From contig NZ_CP109435.1 of assembly GCF_036227125.1 (NCBI RefSeq), positions 2,790,001-2,854,000 of the forward strand: DNA of 64,000 bases. The letters are read 5' to 3'. Made by a program: the position numbers and the translations under genes. This DNA comes from Streptomyces sp. NBC_01485. Its GTDB lineage: Bacteria > Actinomycetota > Actinomycetes > Streptomycetales > Streptomycetaceae. This document shows, in pieces, positions 54,930-63,195 of this stretch. Within the stretch, counting starts at the first letter, position 1, and every line of letters begins with the position of its first letter. The notes beneath the pieces are model-generated. The model made no database searches, was not told the origin of the DNA, and saw only the letters and a program-made list of their open reading frames with translations.

Positions 54930-55589
54930 ATGGATGTCGCGGGCGCGCGCGGGAGGGCGGCCCGGATCGCCTCGACGCTGCGGCGCGTGCGGACCGGACC
55001 GGCCATGCGTGAACTGACCGGCGAGCTCTCCGCCGCGTTGCGGGAACGTTCCGGGCGGCCGTCCGGGCAGCCCTCCGGGGTGCGGGACGTGTGCCGGGCG
55101 CTGTGCGAGGAGATGACCGCGCGGCGCGACGGGCGGCCCGTCGAGGTGCGGTTCGAGCGGTTCCCCGACGAGATCGAGGTGACCGGACTGTGGGTGGAGT
55201 TCCAGGACTTCGACCTGGTCATCGTCGAGGAGCGGGCCGAGGCGGTGCAGCAACTGGTCATCCTCGGCCATGAGTTGTGGCACCTGCACGCCGGACACCA
55301 CCACCATCACGGGGCCGGCACGGCAGCCGCCGCGGCACGCGCGTTCGCCGACCGCCCCGGCTGGCGGGACGCGGCCGCCGCCCTCTCGGTCGCCGCCCGC
55401 AGCGGCTCCCGGGCGGACGAGGAGGCCGAGGCCGACGACTTCGGCCACCGGCTCGCCGCCCACTTCCGCCACTACCTGGCGGAAGGGGACCAATCCGGCA
55501 CCGGGCCGTCCGGCACCGGGCCGTCCGGCGAGACGGCGGCGGTGCAGCGGACCCTCGGCTATCGCGGGCGGCGGGGTCCGGGACGGTGA
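54930..55589 (+). CDS. HExxH-containing protein of ImmA/IrrE-like type
   Basis: 219 residues. The central segment ILGHELWHLHAGHHHHH holds an HExxH (H-E-L-W-H) zinc site, and DEEAEADDFGHRLAAHF could give the third ligand, as in ImmA/IrrE-type metallopeptidases. The C-terminal GTGPSGTGPSGE is repetitive. GGGGAGCGG precedes the ATG at 54930. Homologues in streptomycetes are often labelled toxin component, without proof. The stop overlaps the next start (GTGA), so it is coupled to the MAB_1171c-type gene. Confidence 0.78.
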   Translation: MDVAGARGRAARIASTLRRVRTGPAMRELTGELSAALRERSGRPSGQPSGVRDVCRALCEEMTARRDGRPVEVRFERFPDEIEVTGLWVEFQDFDLVIVEERAEAVQQLVILGHELWHLHAGHHHHHGAGTAAAAARAFADRPGWRDAAAALSVAARSGSRADEEAEADDFGHRLAAHFRHYLAEGDQSGTGPSGTGPSGETAAVQRTLGYRGRRGPGR

Positions 55590-56869
55590 GCGACGGAATG
55601 TACGTCTCCTTCTGGCTGCCCACCGTCGTCCTGGGCGCCGCCCTCGCCATCAAGCTGCCCAGCATCCTCAAACTCTGGCGGGACCCGCTGCTGCGCGCCG
55701 TCGGCGGCCTGCTGGTCTTCGCCTGCGCGGTGTTCGTGTTCGCCGCCCCGAAGACCATCGCCTGGACCAACCGGGTCACCGGGGTGCCGAACATCGCGGC
55801 GCCCTGGGTGTACTCCCTGCTCACCGCGCTGTCCGCGTCCTGGCTGCTGCTGGTCATCGCCTGGCGCAACAACCTCACCGAGCGCGGGGCCCAGACGCGG
55901 CGCGCGACCCGCTGGGTGGTCTCCGTCTACGCCGGTGTGGTGGCCCTGCTGTGGGTGCTCTTCGCGCTCGCCGACGTGCCCGTGGAGCGGATCCAGGACC
56001 TGGACACGTACTACGCCAACACGCCCTTCATGCGCGAGGAGATCCTGCTCTACCTGCTCGCACACACGGTGGCCTGCTCGGTCACGGCCCGGCTCGTCTG
56101 GAACTGGAGCCGCACCACGGGCCTGGACGCCTGGCTGCGCTGGGGACTGCGCTTCCTGGGCGCCGGCTACGTGACGAACCTGCTGTTCAGCGCGGCCAAA
56201 CTCACGGCCGTCGGGGCCCGTTGGACCGGGCACGACCTGGACTGGCTGAACACCAGCATCGCCCCGTCGGCGGCCTGTATCGCCGCCACCCTGGTCGCGG
56301 TCGGCTTCATCGTGCCGCACGCCGGCCAGTACCTTCAGGAGCGGTGGCGGGTCCGCCGCCGGCACCGGAGCCTGCGGCCGCTGACCCGGCTGATGCGGAC
56401 CGTCACGGGCGGCCGCGTGCCGTTCGACCTGCGCGCCACCCCGGAACTGCGGCTGATCCGCCGCGAGACGTTCATCCGCGACGCGCTCCTCCAACTGTCC
56501 CGGCACCTCGACGACGACCTGCGCGCCCGCTCCTACGACGCCGCCGTCGCCCTCGGCGTCGAACGCGGCCGGGCCCAGGCGCTGGCCGCCGCCGTGACAC
56601 TGCTGGACGCGATCGAGACGCGGCGGCGCGAGCAGCAGCCCCCGTCCGCCGCATCGGCCACTCCGGACAGTCCGGCTACTGCGGCTACTCCGGACGCGGT
56701 GCGCCCGCCCAGCTCTGCCTCCGGCCCGTCCAGCCCCTCCGGCCCGGACACCACCTACCTCCTCCGGGAGATCCAGGACGTGTCCCGTGCCCTTCGGCAC
56801 CCCGTCGACATCCAGGCGGTCCGCGCCCGCGCGGTCGCCCCGGCAGAGAGCTTGTCCACGCATGAGTGA
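55586..56869 (+). CDS. MAB_1171c-type multi-pass membrane protein
   Basis: 427 residues with about seven membrane helices in the first 260 residues (FWLPTVVLGAALAI, GGLLVFACAVFVFAA, ALSASWLLLVIAW, VYAGVVALLWVLFAL and others) and a soluble C-terminal helical domain rich in RRR/RE (PELRLIRRETFIRDALLQL). Called a putative transporter in databases; the activity is unproven. The GTG at 55586 overlaps the previous TGA; an ATG at 55598 is an alternative. Overlaps the FAD oxidoreductase gene by 8 bp. Confidence 0.78.
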   Translation: MSDGMYVSFWLPTVVLGAALAIKLPSILKLWRDPLLRAVGGLLVFACAVFVFAAPKTIAWTNRVTGVPNIAAPWVYSLLTALSASWLLLVIAWRNNLTERGAQTRRATRWVVSVYAGVVALLWVLFALADVPVERIQDLDTYYANTPFMREEILLYLLAHTVACSVTARLVWNWSRTTGLDAWLRWGLRFLGAGYVTNLLFSAAKLTAVGARWTGHDLDWLNTSIAPSAACIAATLVAVGFIVPHAGQYLQERWRVRRRHRSLRPLTRLMRTVTGGRVPFDLRATPELRLIRRETFIRDALLQLSRHLDDDLRARSYDAAVALGVERGRAQALAAAVTLLDAIETRRREQQPPSAASATPDSPATAATPDAVRPPSSASGPSSPSGPDTTYLLREIQDVSRALRHPVDIQAVRARAVAPAESLSTHE

Positions 56870-58295
56870 ACCCTCCAACCCCGCCAGAACCGCCGTAGTC
56901 CTGGGGGGATCCCATGCCGGCATGCTCGCGGCACGCGCCCTGACCGGTCTGGGCGGTCCGGCCGGCCTCGCCGACCGGGTCGACCGGGTCGTCGTCGTCG
57001 AGCGCGACGTACTGCCCGACGGCCCCGCCCCCCGCAAGGGCCTGCCCCAGGCCCGCCACGCCCACATGCTGTGGTCCGGCGGAGTGCGGGCGGTGTCGGA
57101 CCTGCTGCCGGGCATCACCGAGGCGCTCCAGGACGCCGGGGCGCGCCGGACGCCGGTCACGACGGACATGGTCGTCCTGGGCACCCGGGGCTGGTTCCGC
57201 CGCTGGCCCGAGTCCCACCACGTGCTCCTGGCCGGCCGCGACCTCCTGGACGCGACGATCCGCACCCGGGTTCTCACCGACCCCCGGGTCGAACTCCTCA
57301 CCGGCACCGAGGTGTTGGGGCTCGTGGGGGACACGGGGGCGATAACCGGGGTGACGGTCAGGTCGCGGGACGGCGACGACGTACGCGTCATCGAGGCCGA
57401 TCTCGTCGTCGACGCGACCGGGCGGGGGTCCCGGGCGGGGCTGTGGCTGGTGGAGTTGGGGCTCGGGGCGGTGGAGCGGCGGGAGGTGGACTCCGGGCTG
57501 GCTTATGCCAGTCGGCTCTATCTGGCGCCCGAGCAGGCACGCTCCGGGTACCCGATCGTCAACGTGCAGCCCGACATGCGGGACGGTGAGCCGGGGCGTG
57601 CGGGGTTTCTGCTGCCCATCGAGGACGGCCGCTGGATCGTCACGCTCAACGGCACCCGGGGCGGCGAACCCTCCCCGGTCAACGACGACTTCGTGCGCTT
57701 CGCGCGTGAGGAACTGCGGCACCCCGTCATCGGGGAACTCCTCGAACAGGCCGAGCCGCTGTCCGACGTGTCGTACACCCGGGCGACCGTCAACCGCCGG
57801 CACTTCTACGAGCGGATGCCTGCCTGGCCGGCGAACTTCGTCGTCCTCGGCGACGCCCTCGCCGCGTTCAACCCGCTCTACGGTCACGGTCTCGCCGTCG
57901 CCGCCCAGAGCGCGGTGATCCTGCGGGACGTCGTCCGGCGGCACGGGTGGGGCACGCCCGGACTGTCCCGTCGTATCCAGAAGGCGCTGGCCCGGCCGGT
58001 CGGCACCGCCTGGGACCTCGCCGTCGGCCAGGACGTGTTCTATCCCGGCGCGACGGAGAAGGGACCCACGCTCCGGGACCGGCTCGTGGCGTCGTACGTC
58101 AACCGGCTGATGCACACCGCCACCGGCAACGGGCGGATCGCCCGCCGGGTGACGGACGTGACCTCGCTGGAGCGCGGCCCGGAGGCGCTGCTGAGTCCCT
58201 CGGTGCTGGTGGCGGCCGCGCTGGGGCCGTTGAAGCCGGCGTTGACCGGGCCGCCGTTGACGGGGGACGAGTTGAAGCGGGCGGGGCTGCGGTAG
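56862..58295 (+). CDS. FAD-dependent monooxygenase-like oxidoreductase
   Basis: 477 residues. N-terminal dinucleotide fold VVLGGSHAGMLAARAL, middle VVDATGRGSRAG, and FAD-ribityl motif FVVLGDALAAFNPLYGHG, the pattern of squalene-epoxidase/PHBH-related monooxygenases. Third gene of the coupled HExxH / membrane protein / FAD operon, a set I have seen repeatedly in streptomycete accessory regions. Substrate unknown. Confidence 0.87.
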   Translation: MSEPSNPARTAVVLGGSHAGMLAARALTGLGGPAGLADRVDRVVVVERDVLPDGPAPRKGLPQARHAHMLWSGGVRAVSDLLPGITEALQDAGARRTPVTTDMVVLGTRGWFRRWPESHHVLLAGRDLLDATIRTRVLTDPRVELLTGTEVLGLVGDTGAITGVTVRSRDGDDVRVIEADLVVDATGRGSRAGLWLVELGLGAVERREVDSGLAYASRLYLAPEQARSGYPIVNVQPDMRDGEPGRAGFLLPIEDGRWIVTLNGTRGGEPSPVNDDFVRFAREELRHPVIGELLEQAEPLSDVSYTRATVNRRHFYERMPAWPANFVVLGDALAAFNPLYGHGLAVAAQSAVILRDVVRRHGWGTPGLSRRIQKALARPVGTAWDLAVGQDVFYPGATEKGPTLRDRLVASYVNRLMHTATGNGRIARRVTDVTSLERGPEALLSPSVLVAAALGPLKPALTGPPLTGDELKRAGLR

Positions 58296-58340
58296 GCCCA
58301 GGGGCCGGGTGACCTGGCGAACCGGGCACCCGGCCGGTGT

Positions 58341-59240
58341 TCAGCCTGCGAACGGCGGTTGGGCCAGGCCCTTCCCCGCGCCCGGGACCACCAGCAGTGA
58401 CCCCGCCACCGGGTGGGGGGCCGTGAGACCGACGCGGGCCGTGGTGATGTACAGGTCCGTCAGGTCGGCGCCGCCGAACGCGCACGCCGTGATCCTCGGG
58501 GTGGGGAGGGTGATCACGCGGTCCAGTTCGCCCGCCGGGGTGTAACGGCGTACCGCTCCCCCGTCCCACAGCGCCACCCACACACAGCCGTCGGCGTCGA
58601 CGGTGAGGCCGTCGGGGTAGCCGGCGCCGTCCTCGATCTGGACGAGGGGGCGACGGTCGGAGACCCTCCCGTCCGGCGCGTATGTGAAGACGTCGATCCG
58701 GCGCGTGGGCGAGTCGATGTAGTACATCAGCGTGCCGTCCGGGCTCCAGCCCGTCCCGTTGCTCACCGCCACGTCGTCGAGGACCGCCCCGGCCGCGCCG
58801 TCGCCGGTGAACCGGGACAGCGTGCCGCCGCCCGGAGCCTCGTCGTAGCGCATGGTGCCGGCCCACAGGGAGCCGTCGGGGGCGACGGCGGCGTCGTTGG
58901 CACGGCGGCCGGGGACCGGCTCGTGGTGCAGCCAGCGGAAACTGTCGTCGGGGTCGAGGAGGCCGACGCCGTCCCGCAGGTTCAGGACCAGGCCGCCGCC
59001 CGCGCGGGGCTTGGCCGCGCCCACGTGCTGGTCGGTCACCCGGACCGTGCGGCGGCCCGTCGCGGGGTCGTAGGTGTGCAGGCGGGCGCCGAGTATGTCG
59101 AGCCAGAGCAGCCGGCCGGTGGCCGGATCCCAGGTCGGCCCCTCACCGAGGGTCGCCTCGGCCCGGACGGCGACTTCGTACGAGGACGAGGACGATGCCG
59201 ACGAGGAGGACGTGGACGCGGGTGACGTGGAAGTTGTCAT
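58341..59240 (-). CDS. SMP-30/gluconolactonase-type sugar lactonase
   Basis: 299 residues. Beta-propeller: LGEGPTWDPATGRLLWLDI (metal Glu), NDAAVAPDGSLWAGTM (Asn/Asp ligands), GTGWSPDGTLMYYIDSPT, GYPDGLTVDADGCVWVALW. It opens aldonolactones to aldonates, feeding dehydratases such as the one at 31116. The N-terminus is a Ser-rich stretch (TSPASTSSSSASSSSS). The ATG overlaps the IclR TGA. Probably under IclR control. Confidence 0.9.
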   Translation of the reverse strand: MTTSTSPASTSSSSASSSSSYEVAVRAEATLGEGPTWDPATGRLLWLDILGARLHTYDPATGRRTVRVTDQHVGAAKPRAGGGLVLNLRDGVGLLDPDDSFRWLHHEPVPGRRANDAAVAPDGSLWAGTMRYDEAPGGGTLSRFTGDGAAGAVLDDVAVSNGTGWSPDGTLMYYIDSPTRRIDVFTYAPDGRVSDRRPLVQIEDGAGYPDGLTVDADGCVWVALWDGGAVRRYTPAGELDRVITLPTPRITACAFGGADLTDLYITTARVGLTAPHPVAGSLLVVPGAGKGLAQPPFAG

Positions 59241-60010
59241 GCCACGCTCCGGTAGCCCAGGAGTTCGGACAGCTCGGCGGCGCCCTTCGCCGCGAGCTGC
59301 TCCAGCTCGCCGCGGCGCTCGTCGCTCCAGCGGATCATCGGCACCGAGATGGACAGCGCGGCGACGACCCGGCCCGTGCGGTCGCGGACCGGGGCGGCGA
59401 CGCAACTGACGTCCGGGTTGGACTCGCGGCTCTCGACCGCGACGCCCCGCTCCCGGATCTCCGCCAGGGCCTCGCGCAGCGCGCCGGGGTCGGTGATGCT
59501 GTTCGGGGTCATCCGGACGAGGTCGGCGTCGTCGGGGACGCGCGCGCTGAGCTCCGGCTCGGGGAGCGAGGCCAGCAGCATCTTGCCGACGGAGGTGCAG
59601 TGGGCGGGGAGGCGACGGCCCGCGGCCGAGACCATCCGGACCGCGTGCGTGGAGTCGACCTTGGCGATGTAGATGACATCGGTGCCCTCGAGGATCGCCA
59701 CGTGGACTGTCTCGTCACACGTTTCGGCGACGGAGCGCGCGACCTGCTGACCCTCGGCGGCGAGGTCGAGCTGCTCGGCGTAGCGGCTGCCGAGCTGGTA
59801 CGGGCGGACGCCGAGACGGTACCGTCCGGGCTGTCCGGGCACGGCGACGATGTACGACCGCGCGGAGAGCGTGGTCACCAGTTCGTGCACGGTGGTGCGC
59901 GGAAGCTGCAGCTTGCGCACGATGTCGGGGGCGGAGAGCGAACCGTCCCCGTCGAGGAAGAGCTCGAGAATGTCGAGAGCTCGGGTCACGGCAGGTACGA
60001 GGCGTCCCAC
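59237..60010 (-). CDS. IclR-family regulator of the lactonase (and probably of the sugar-acid operon)
   Basis: 257 residues. N-terminal winged helix (VTRALDILELFL ... LSAPDIVRKLQLPRTTVHELV) and C-terminal IclR effector domain (ETVHVAILEGTDVIYIAKVD ... LPAHCTSVGKMLLA). The GTG at 60010 has GGGAGG upstream. IclR proteins often bind sugar-acid intermediates. Its own promoter contains the motif shared with two promoters at 31 and 33 kb (see findings). Confidence 0.93.
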   Translation of the reverse strand: MGRLVPAVTRALDILELFLDGDGSLSAPDIVRKLQLPRTTVHELVTTLSARSYIVAVPGQPGRYRLGVRPYQLGSRYAEQLDLAAEGQQVARSVAETCDETVHVAILEGTDVIYIAKVDSTHAVRMVSAAGRRLPAHCTSVGKMLLASLPEPELSARVPDDADLVRMTPNSITDPGALREALAEIRERGVAVESRESNPDVSCVAAPVRDRTGRVVAALSISVPMIRWSDERRGELEQLAAKGAAELSELLGYRSVA

Positions 60011-60055
60011 AACCGGCCCCCTCCCTTAGTTAGTCGTCTCAGTGGCTGTCAGGCG

Positions 60056-60085
60056 GCCATACGGTGATCGTGTTCGAGATTTCAA
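60056..60085 (-). promoter_or_regulatory. iclR promoter with embedded operator motif
   Basis: Minus strand TTGAAA (complement of 60080-60085), 18-nt spacer, TATGGC (complement of 60056-60061). The motif TGTTCGAGATTTCA (plus strand 60071-60084) overlaps the -35 and spacer and is identical over 13 bases to the complement of the site at 31083. Autoregulation is likely. Confidence 0.68.
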
Positions 60086-60204
60086 CAGGCGATCGGCATG
60101 ACGAACATGACGACCACAGGCTGTCATAGCGCGTCGCGCCGGGCAATGGTCGGGAAACGTGAGGGCAAGTACGTCGCCCCCGCGTTTGGGCCAGGATGGT
60201 ACGC

Positions 60205-60795
60205 ATGCCGACTCAGAAACGTCTCGCCGGCTCCTTCACGCCGCTCGACTTCGAACTGGTCCTGCTGCGTCGTATGGCCGACCACAATCCGGACCTGGTG
60301 GAGAACGCCCGCCATGAACTGGGCGTCTCCCTCACACAGATGCGAGAGGCCAACAGACGCTGGCAGGCGATGACGCACTCCCCGCACGCCCGGGGCGCCC
60401 TCGCCCGCTACCGATCCGTCCTCGGCGAGCCCGAGACCCGGACGCCCCGCCGCGTCGGCGACCTCGACTGCGAGGCCTGGCTCTGGCCCGTGTCCTACTG
60501 GCCCGACCTGCGCTTCGAGGTCCTGCTCGCGCCGAACGGCAGCGTCTGGAACGAATGGCTGGTCCGCTCCCCCGTAGGCGAGCCGCCACCCCTCAAGTCC
60601 CTCGACGACCTCACCCCCTGGTCCTGCACGGTCGACGAGGCCGCCCGCGCCTTCGCCCCGGCCCGCCCCCTGGAAGGCACGGCCCCCACCCGCTGGGGCC
60701 TGGCCTTCACGGCACCGGACCGGCACGGCGTGCGGCAGGAGGTCGTCGCCGAGTTCACCTGGGGACTGCTGCAACGGACGGCGGTCAGGGAGTAG
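60205..60795 (+). CDS. Conserved hypothetical protein
   Basis: 196 residues, not recognised. Soluble; a helical N-terminal half (FTPLDFELVLLRRMADHNPD, VSLTQMREANRRWQAM) and a Trp-rich C-terminal half (WLWPVSYWPDLRFEVLLA, NEWLVRSP, TPWSCTVDEAARAFAP). CAGGAT 7 nt before the ATG at 60205 is a possible leaderless -10. No operon partners: divergent from iclR and convergent with the broken ATP-grasp gene. Confidence 0.7.
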   Translation: MPTQKRLAGSFTPLDFELVLLRRMADHNPDLVENARHELGVSLTQMREANRRWQAMTHSPHARGALARYRSVLGEPETRTPRRVGDLDCEAWLWPVSYWPDLRFEVLLAPNGSVWNEWLVRSPVGEPPPLKSLDDLTPWSCTVDEAARAFAPARPLEGTAPTRWGLAFTAPDRHGVRQEVVAEFTWGLLQRTAVRE

Positions 60796-60848
60796 CGCGG
60801 TCCGGAGGTCCGGAGGTGAGGGCGGCGGCCGTCAACGAGTGACGGTCG

Positions 60849-61694
60849 TCAGCGGGTGGCGGCCGCCGCCAGGATCGCCGCCGCGACGGCCGGCACCGAC
60901 TCCGGGTGCAGGAACAGGAAGAGGTTGGGCTCGACCAGTTCCAGTTCCATCACGCACGGCTCCCCGTCGTCGCCGTCCACGAGGTCGACCCGGGCGTACA
61001 GCAGCTCGGGCGACTCCGGTACGGCGGCCAGGGCGCGTTCGGCGACGGCGATCTCGGCCGGGGTAGGGGTCCAGGGCTCCAGTCCGGGGTGGGCGACCTT
61101 CACCGCGTCGAAGGCGGTGCCGGGGGCCAGCACCGCCCGCTTGCGGCTGGCGTGCAGCAGGCGTCCGCCGAAGAACTGCACGGCCCGCTCACCGCCGCTG
61201 TCGATGCCGCGCACATACGGCTGCACCATCGCCGTCAGCCCCTCGGCGTGCATCCGCGCGAGCTGCCGTACGGCCGTCTCGTGCTGGTCGGGCGTGTAGC
61301 GGGCGGCGTAGCGGGCGCCGGCGCCGGAGGTCGGCTTGACGACGTACTCGTGATCGGCGGGGAGGTCGGCCGGGTCGCCGGGCTCGAGGTAGCGCGTCGG
61401 GACGGTCGGCACTCCGGCCGCCGCCAGTTCCCCCAGATACCGCTTGTCGGTGTTCCACCCCACGACGTCGGCCGGGTTGGCGAGCCGGGTGACGGCCCCG
61501 ACCTTCCGCGCCCACGCCGTGAACTCGTCCGCGCGCCAGCTGTAGTCCCAGGTCGAGCGGATGACGACGAGGTCGTAGGACCCCCAGTCGACGTCGGCGT
61601 CGTCCCAGAACACCCCGTCCGCCTCGCCCCCGGCCGCCCGCAACGCCGCCACCAGCACCGGAAGATCGCCGTCCCGGCTGGGCTCGGGCCGGGT
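60849..61694 (-). pseudogene. ATP-grasp ligase, 5' end removed by an IS607-type element
   Basis: The frame reads T-R-P-E-P-S-R-D-G-D-L-P at its upstream limit (61694) with no start codon, then LVAALRAAGGEADGVFWDDA, DLVVIRSTWDYSWR, VVKPTSGAGARYAAR (ATP-grasp), MVQPYVRGIDSGGERAVQFF and MELELVEPNLFLFLHPE (metal ligands E, E, N). RimK-related carboxylate-amine ligase of unknown substrate. Only about ten N-terminal residues and the promoter appear to be lost; an internal GTG at 61658 has no ribosome-binding site. Beyond 61694 the sequence is that of the mobile element. Confidence 0.75.
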
Positions 61695-61719
61695 GGGGTG
61701 AAAGCTGCTACAGATTTTC

Positions 61720-61749
61720 TAGTCATTCATAGTCATCCGTAGTCGTGTG
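61720..61749 (+). repeat. Three 10-bp repeats at the left end of the IS607 element
   Basis: TAGTCATTCA, TAGTCATCCG, TAGTCGTGTG in direct tandem. Placed between the insertion boundary and tnpA, as expected for recombinase-binding sites; this role is inference. Confidence 0.6.
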
Positions 61750-61768
61750 TCTCAGGTACCTTGGTCTC

Positions 61769-62344
61769 GTGAAGCTTTCGGAGTGGGCCCGTCAGCAGGG
61801 CGTGAGCTACCAGACTGCCTGGCGGTGGGTGAAGGACGGGAAGATGCCCGTCCCCGTTCGCCAGGCGCCGTCCGGGACGTGGTTGGTCGACGAGGTCGCC
61901 GTCCAGCCGTCCGGGCGTGTGGTGGCGTACTGCCGCGTGTCGTCCGTTGACCAGAAAGCCGATCTTGAGCGGCAGGCCGCCCGGGTCGTGTCCGGCGCGA
62001 ACGGGCTGGGTCTGGCCGTCGCTGAGGTCGTCACCGAGGTGGGATCCGGGTTGAACGGGCGGCGGCGCAAGCTGCACCGGCTGCTGTCCGACCCGCAGAC
62101 GGCGGTGATCGTGGTCGAGCACCGCGACCGGCTGGCCCGGTTCGGCGTCGAGCACCTGGAGGCCGCACTGTCGGCGTCCGGGCGGCGCCTGGTCGTCCTC
62201 GACCCCACCGAGACCGCCGATGACCTGGTACGCGACATCACCGAGGTGCTCACTTCCATGTGCGCCCGCCTGTACGGGCCGGGGGCAGCGAAGAACCGGG
62301 CCGCCCGCGCGGTGGCCGTGGCGACCGGCGAGGCCGCCGAGTGA
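61769..62344 (+). CDS. tnpA: IS607 family serine recombinase (transposase A)
   Basis: 191 residues, apparently intact. N-terminal MerR-like helix-turn-helix (KLSEWARQQGVSYQTAWRWV) is followed by a resolvase domain with the nucleophile Ser in VVAYCRVSSVDQKADLERQ and the conserved EHRDRLARFG. A TACCTT box (61757-61762) 6 nt before the GTG suggests leaderless transcription. It catalyses excision and integration of the element with little target specificity in IS607. Confidence 0.93.
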   Translation: MKLSEWARQQGVSYQTAWRWVKDGKMPVPVRQAPSGTWLVDEVAVQPSGRVVAYCRVSSVDQKADLERQAARVVSGANGLGLAVAEVVTEVGSGLNGRRRKLHRLLSDPQTAVIVVEHRDRLARFGVEHLEAALSASGRRLVVLDPTETADDLVRDITEVLTSMCARLYGPGAAKNRAARAVAVATGEAAE

Positions 62345-62916
62345 AGAAGTTCCAGCCGCAGCCCGGGTTCGTGGTGCAGGCGTACCGCTTCGCACTGGAC
62401 CCGAACGCCACCCAGGAGCATGCTCTGCGCTCGCACTGCGGCGCGGCGCGTGCCGCCTGCAACTGGGCCGTCGGCTGGGTGACCGCCTCCTGGTGGCAGC
62501 GCCGCGCGGAGGAGTCCTACGGCATCGGCGAGGCCGGGCTGACGGAGTGGCGGCCGTGGTCGCTGCCCGCGCTGCGGAAGGCGTTCAACGAGGCCAAGCA
62601 CACCGATCCGAGGTTCGCCGCCTGGTGGGAGGAGAACTCCAAGGAGGCGTACTCCACCGGCCTGGCGAACGCGTCGGCCGCGTTCGGCAACTACGCGAAG
62701 TCCAAGAACGGCAAGCGGCGCGGCAAGCGGATGGGTGCGCCGCGGTTCAAGTCGAAGCGCAAGGCGTGCCTTGCCTGCCGGTTCACCACCGGCGTGATCC
62801 GCGTGGACGCTGACGGCCGTCACGTCACCCTGCCCCGGCTGGGCACGATCCGCACCCACGAGCCCACGGTGAAGCTCCTCGACCGTACTCAAGCCGAAGC
62901 CCTCACGCTCTGGTGA
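62341..62916 (+). pseudogene. tnpB: TnpB RNA-guided nuclease, truncated
   Basis: 191 residues: N-terminal wedge/REC region only (VVQAYRFALDPNATQEHALR, CGAARAACNWAVGWV, NGKRRGKRMGAPRFKSKRKA, VTLPRLGTIRTHEPTVKLLD). The RuvC nuclease half, with its three acidic residues, and the zinc finger are absent; the normal sequence ends around LLDRT and is followed by QAEALTLW and a stop. Hence catalytically dead, though it might still bind guide RNA. Confidence 0.85.
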
Positions 62917-62950
62917 CGAGACGGATCTTCCGGGCGGAAACGTACGGAAT

Positions 62951-62975
62951 GCCGAGACCTGACTACGGTCTCGGC
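62951..62975 (+). ncRNA. Hairpin at the possible right end of the IS607 element
   Basis: Perfect 9-bp stem GCCGAGACC/GGTCTCGGC with a 7-nt loop, about 35 nt after the tnpB stop. It might be the last hairpin of an omega (guide) RNA or a plain terminator. The remaining stretch to 63195 holds nothing I recognise. Confidence 0.3.
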
Positions 62976-63195
62976 AACGGTCATAGGTGACGAGCGCTCT
63001 CTAACGGGCCACGACGGACTCCCTGTTCCTTCAAATCCTTCATGCCCTTCATGCGACTGTCCGATATCCGATCATCTCTCTGACCGCCTATCCGATCGTC
63101 CGAAGGCTAACAAGGGGCGCCTGACAGGTGGGGGCGCGGTCCCGTGGGGTAAGACACCGTTTGATCGTGTCCCGCAGCCACCAGGAGCCCGTCCC

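Larger units (their letters stand above)
61695..62990 (+). mobile_element. IS607-type element (serine recombinase plus truncated TnpB)
   Basis: tnpA (IS607 serine recombinase) and tnpB overlap by GTGA, the standard IS607 layout. The left end, near 61695-61719, is inferred from the loss of ATP-grasp homology; three 10-bp TAGTCAT-type repeats follow. The right end is uncertain: TnpB stops after about 190 of the usual 400 or so residues, and a hairpin (62951-62975) may belong to the element's guide RNA end. Probably now immobile or dependent on other copies. Confidence 0.7.

Noticed and set aside
61658..61658. GTG as a genuine start of the ATP-grasp gene
   Set aside because: No ribosome-binding site, and protein-like sequence (RPEPSRDGDLPV) continues upstream to the element boundary.
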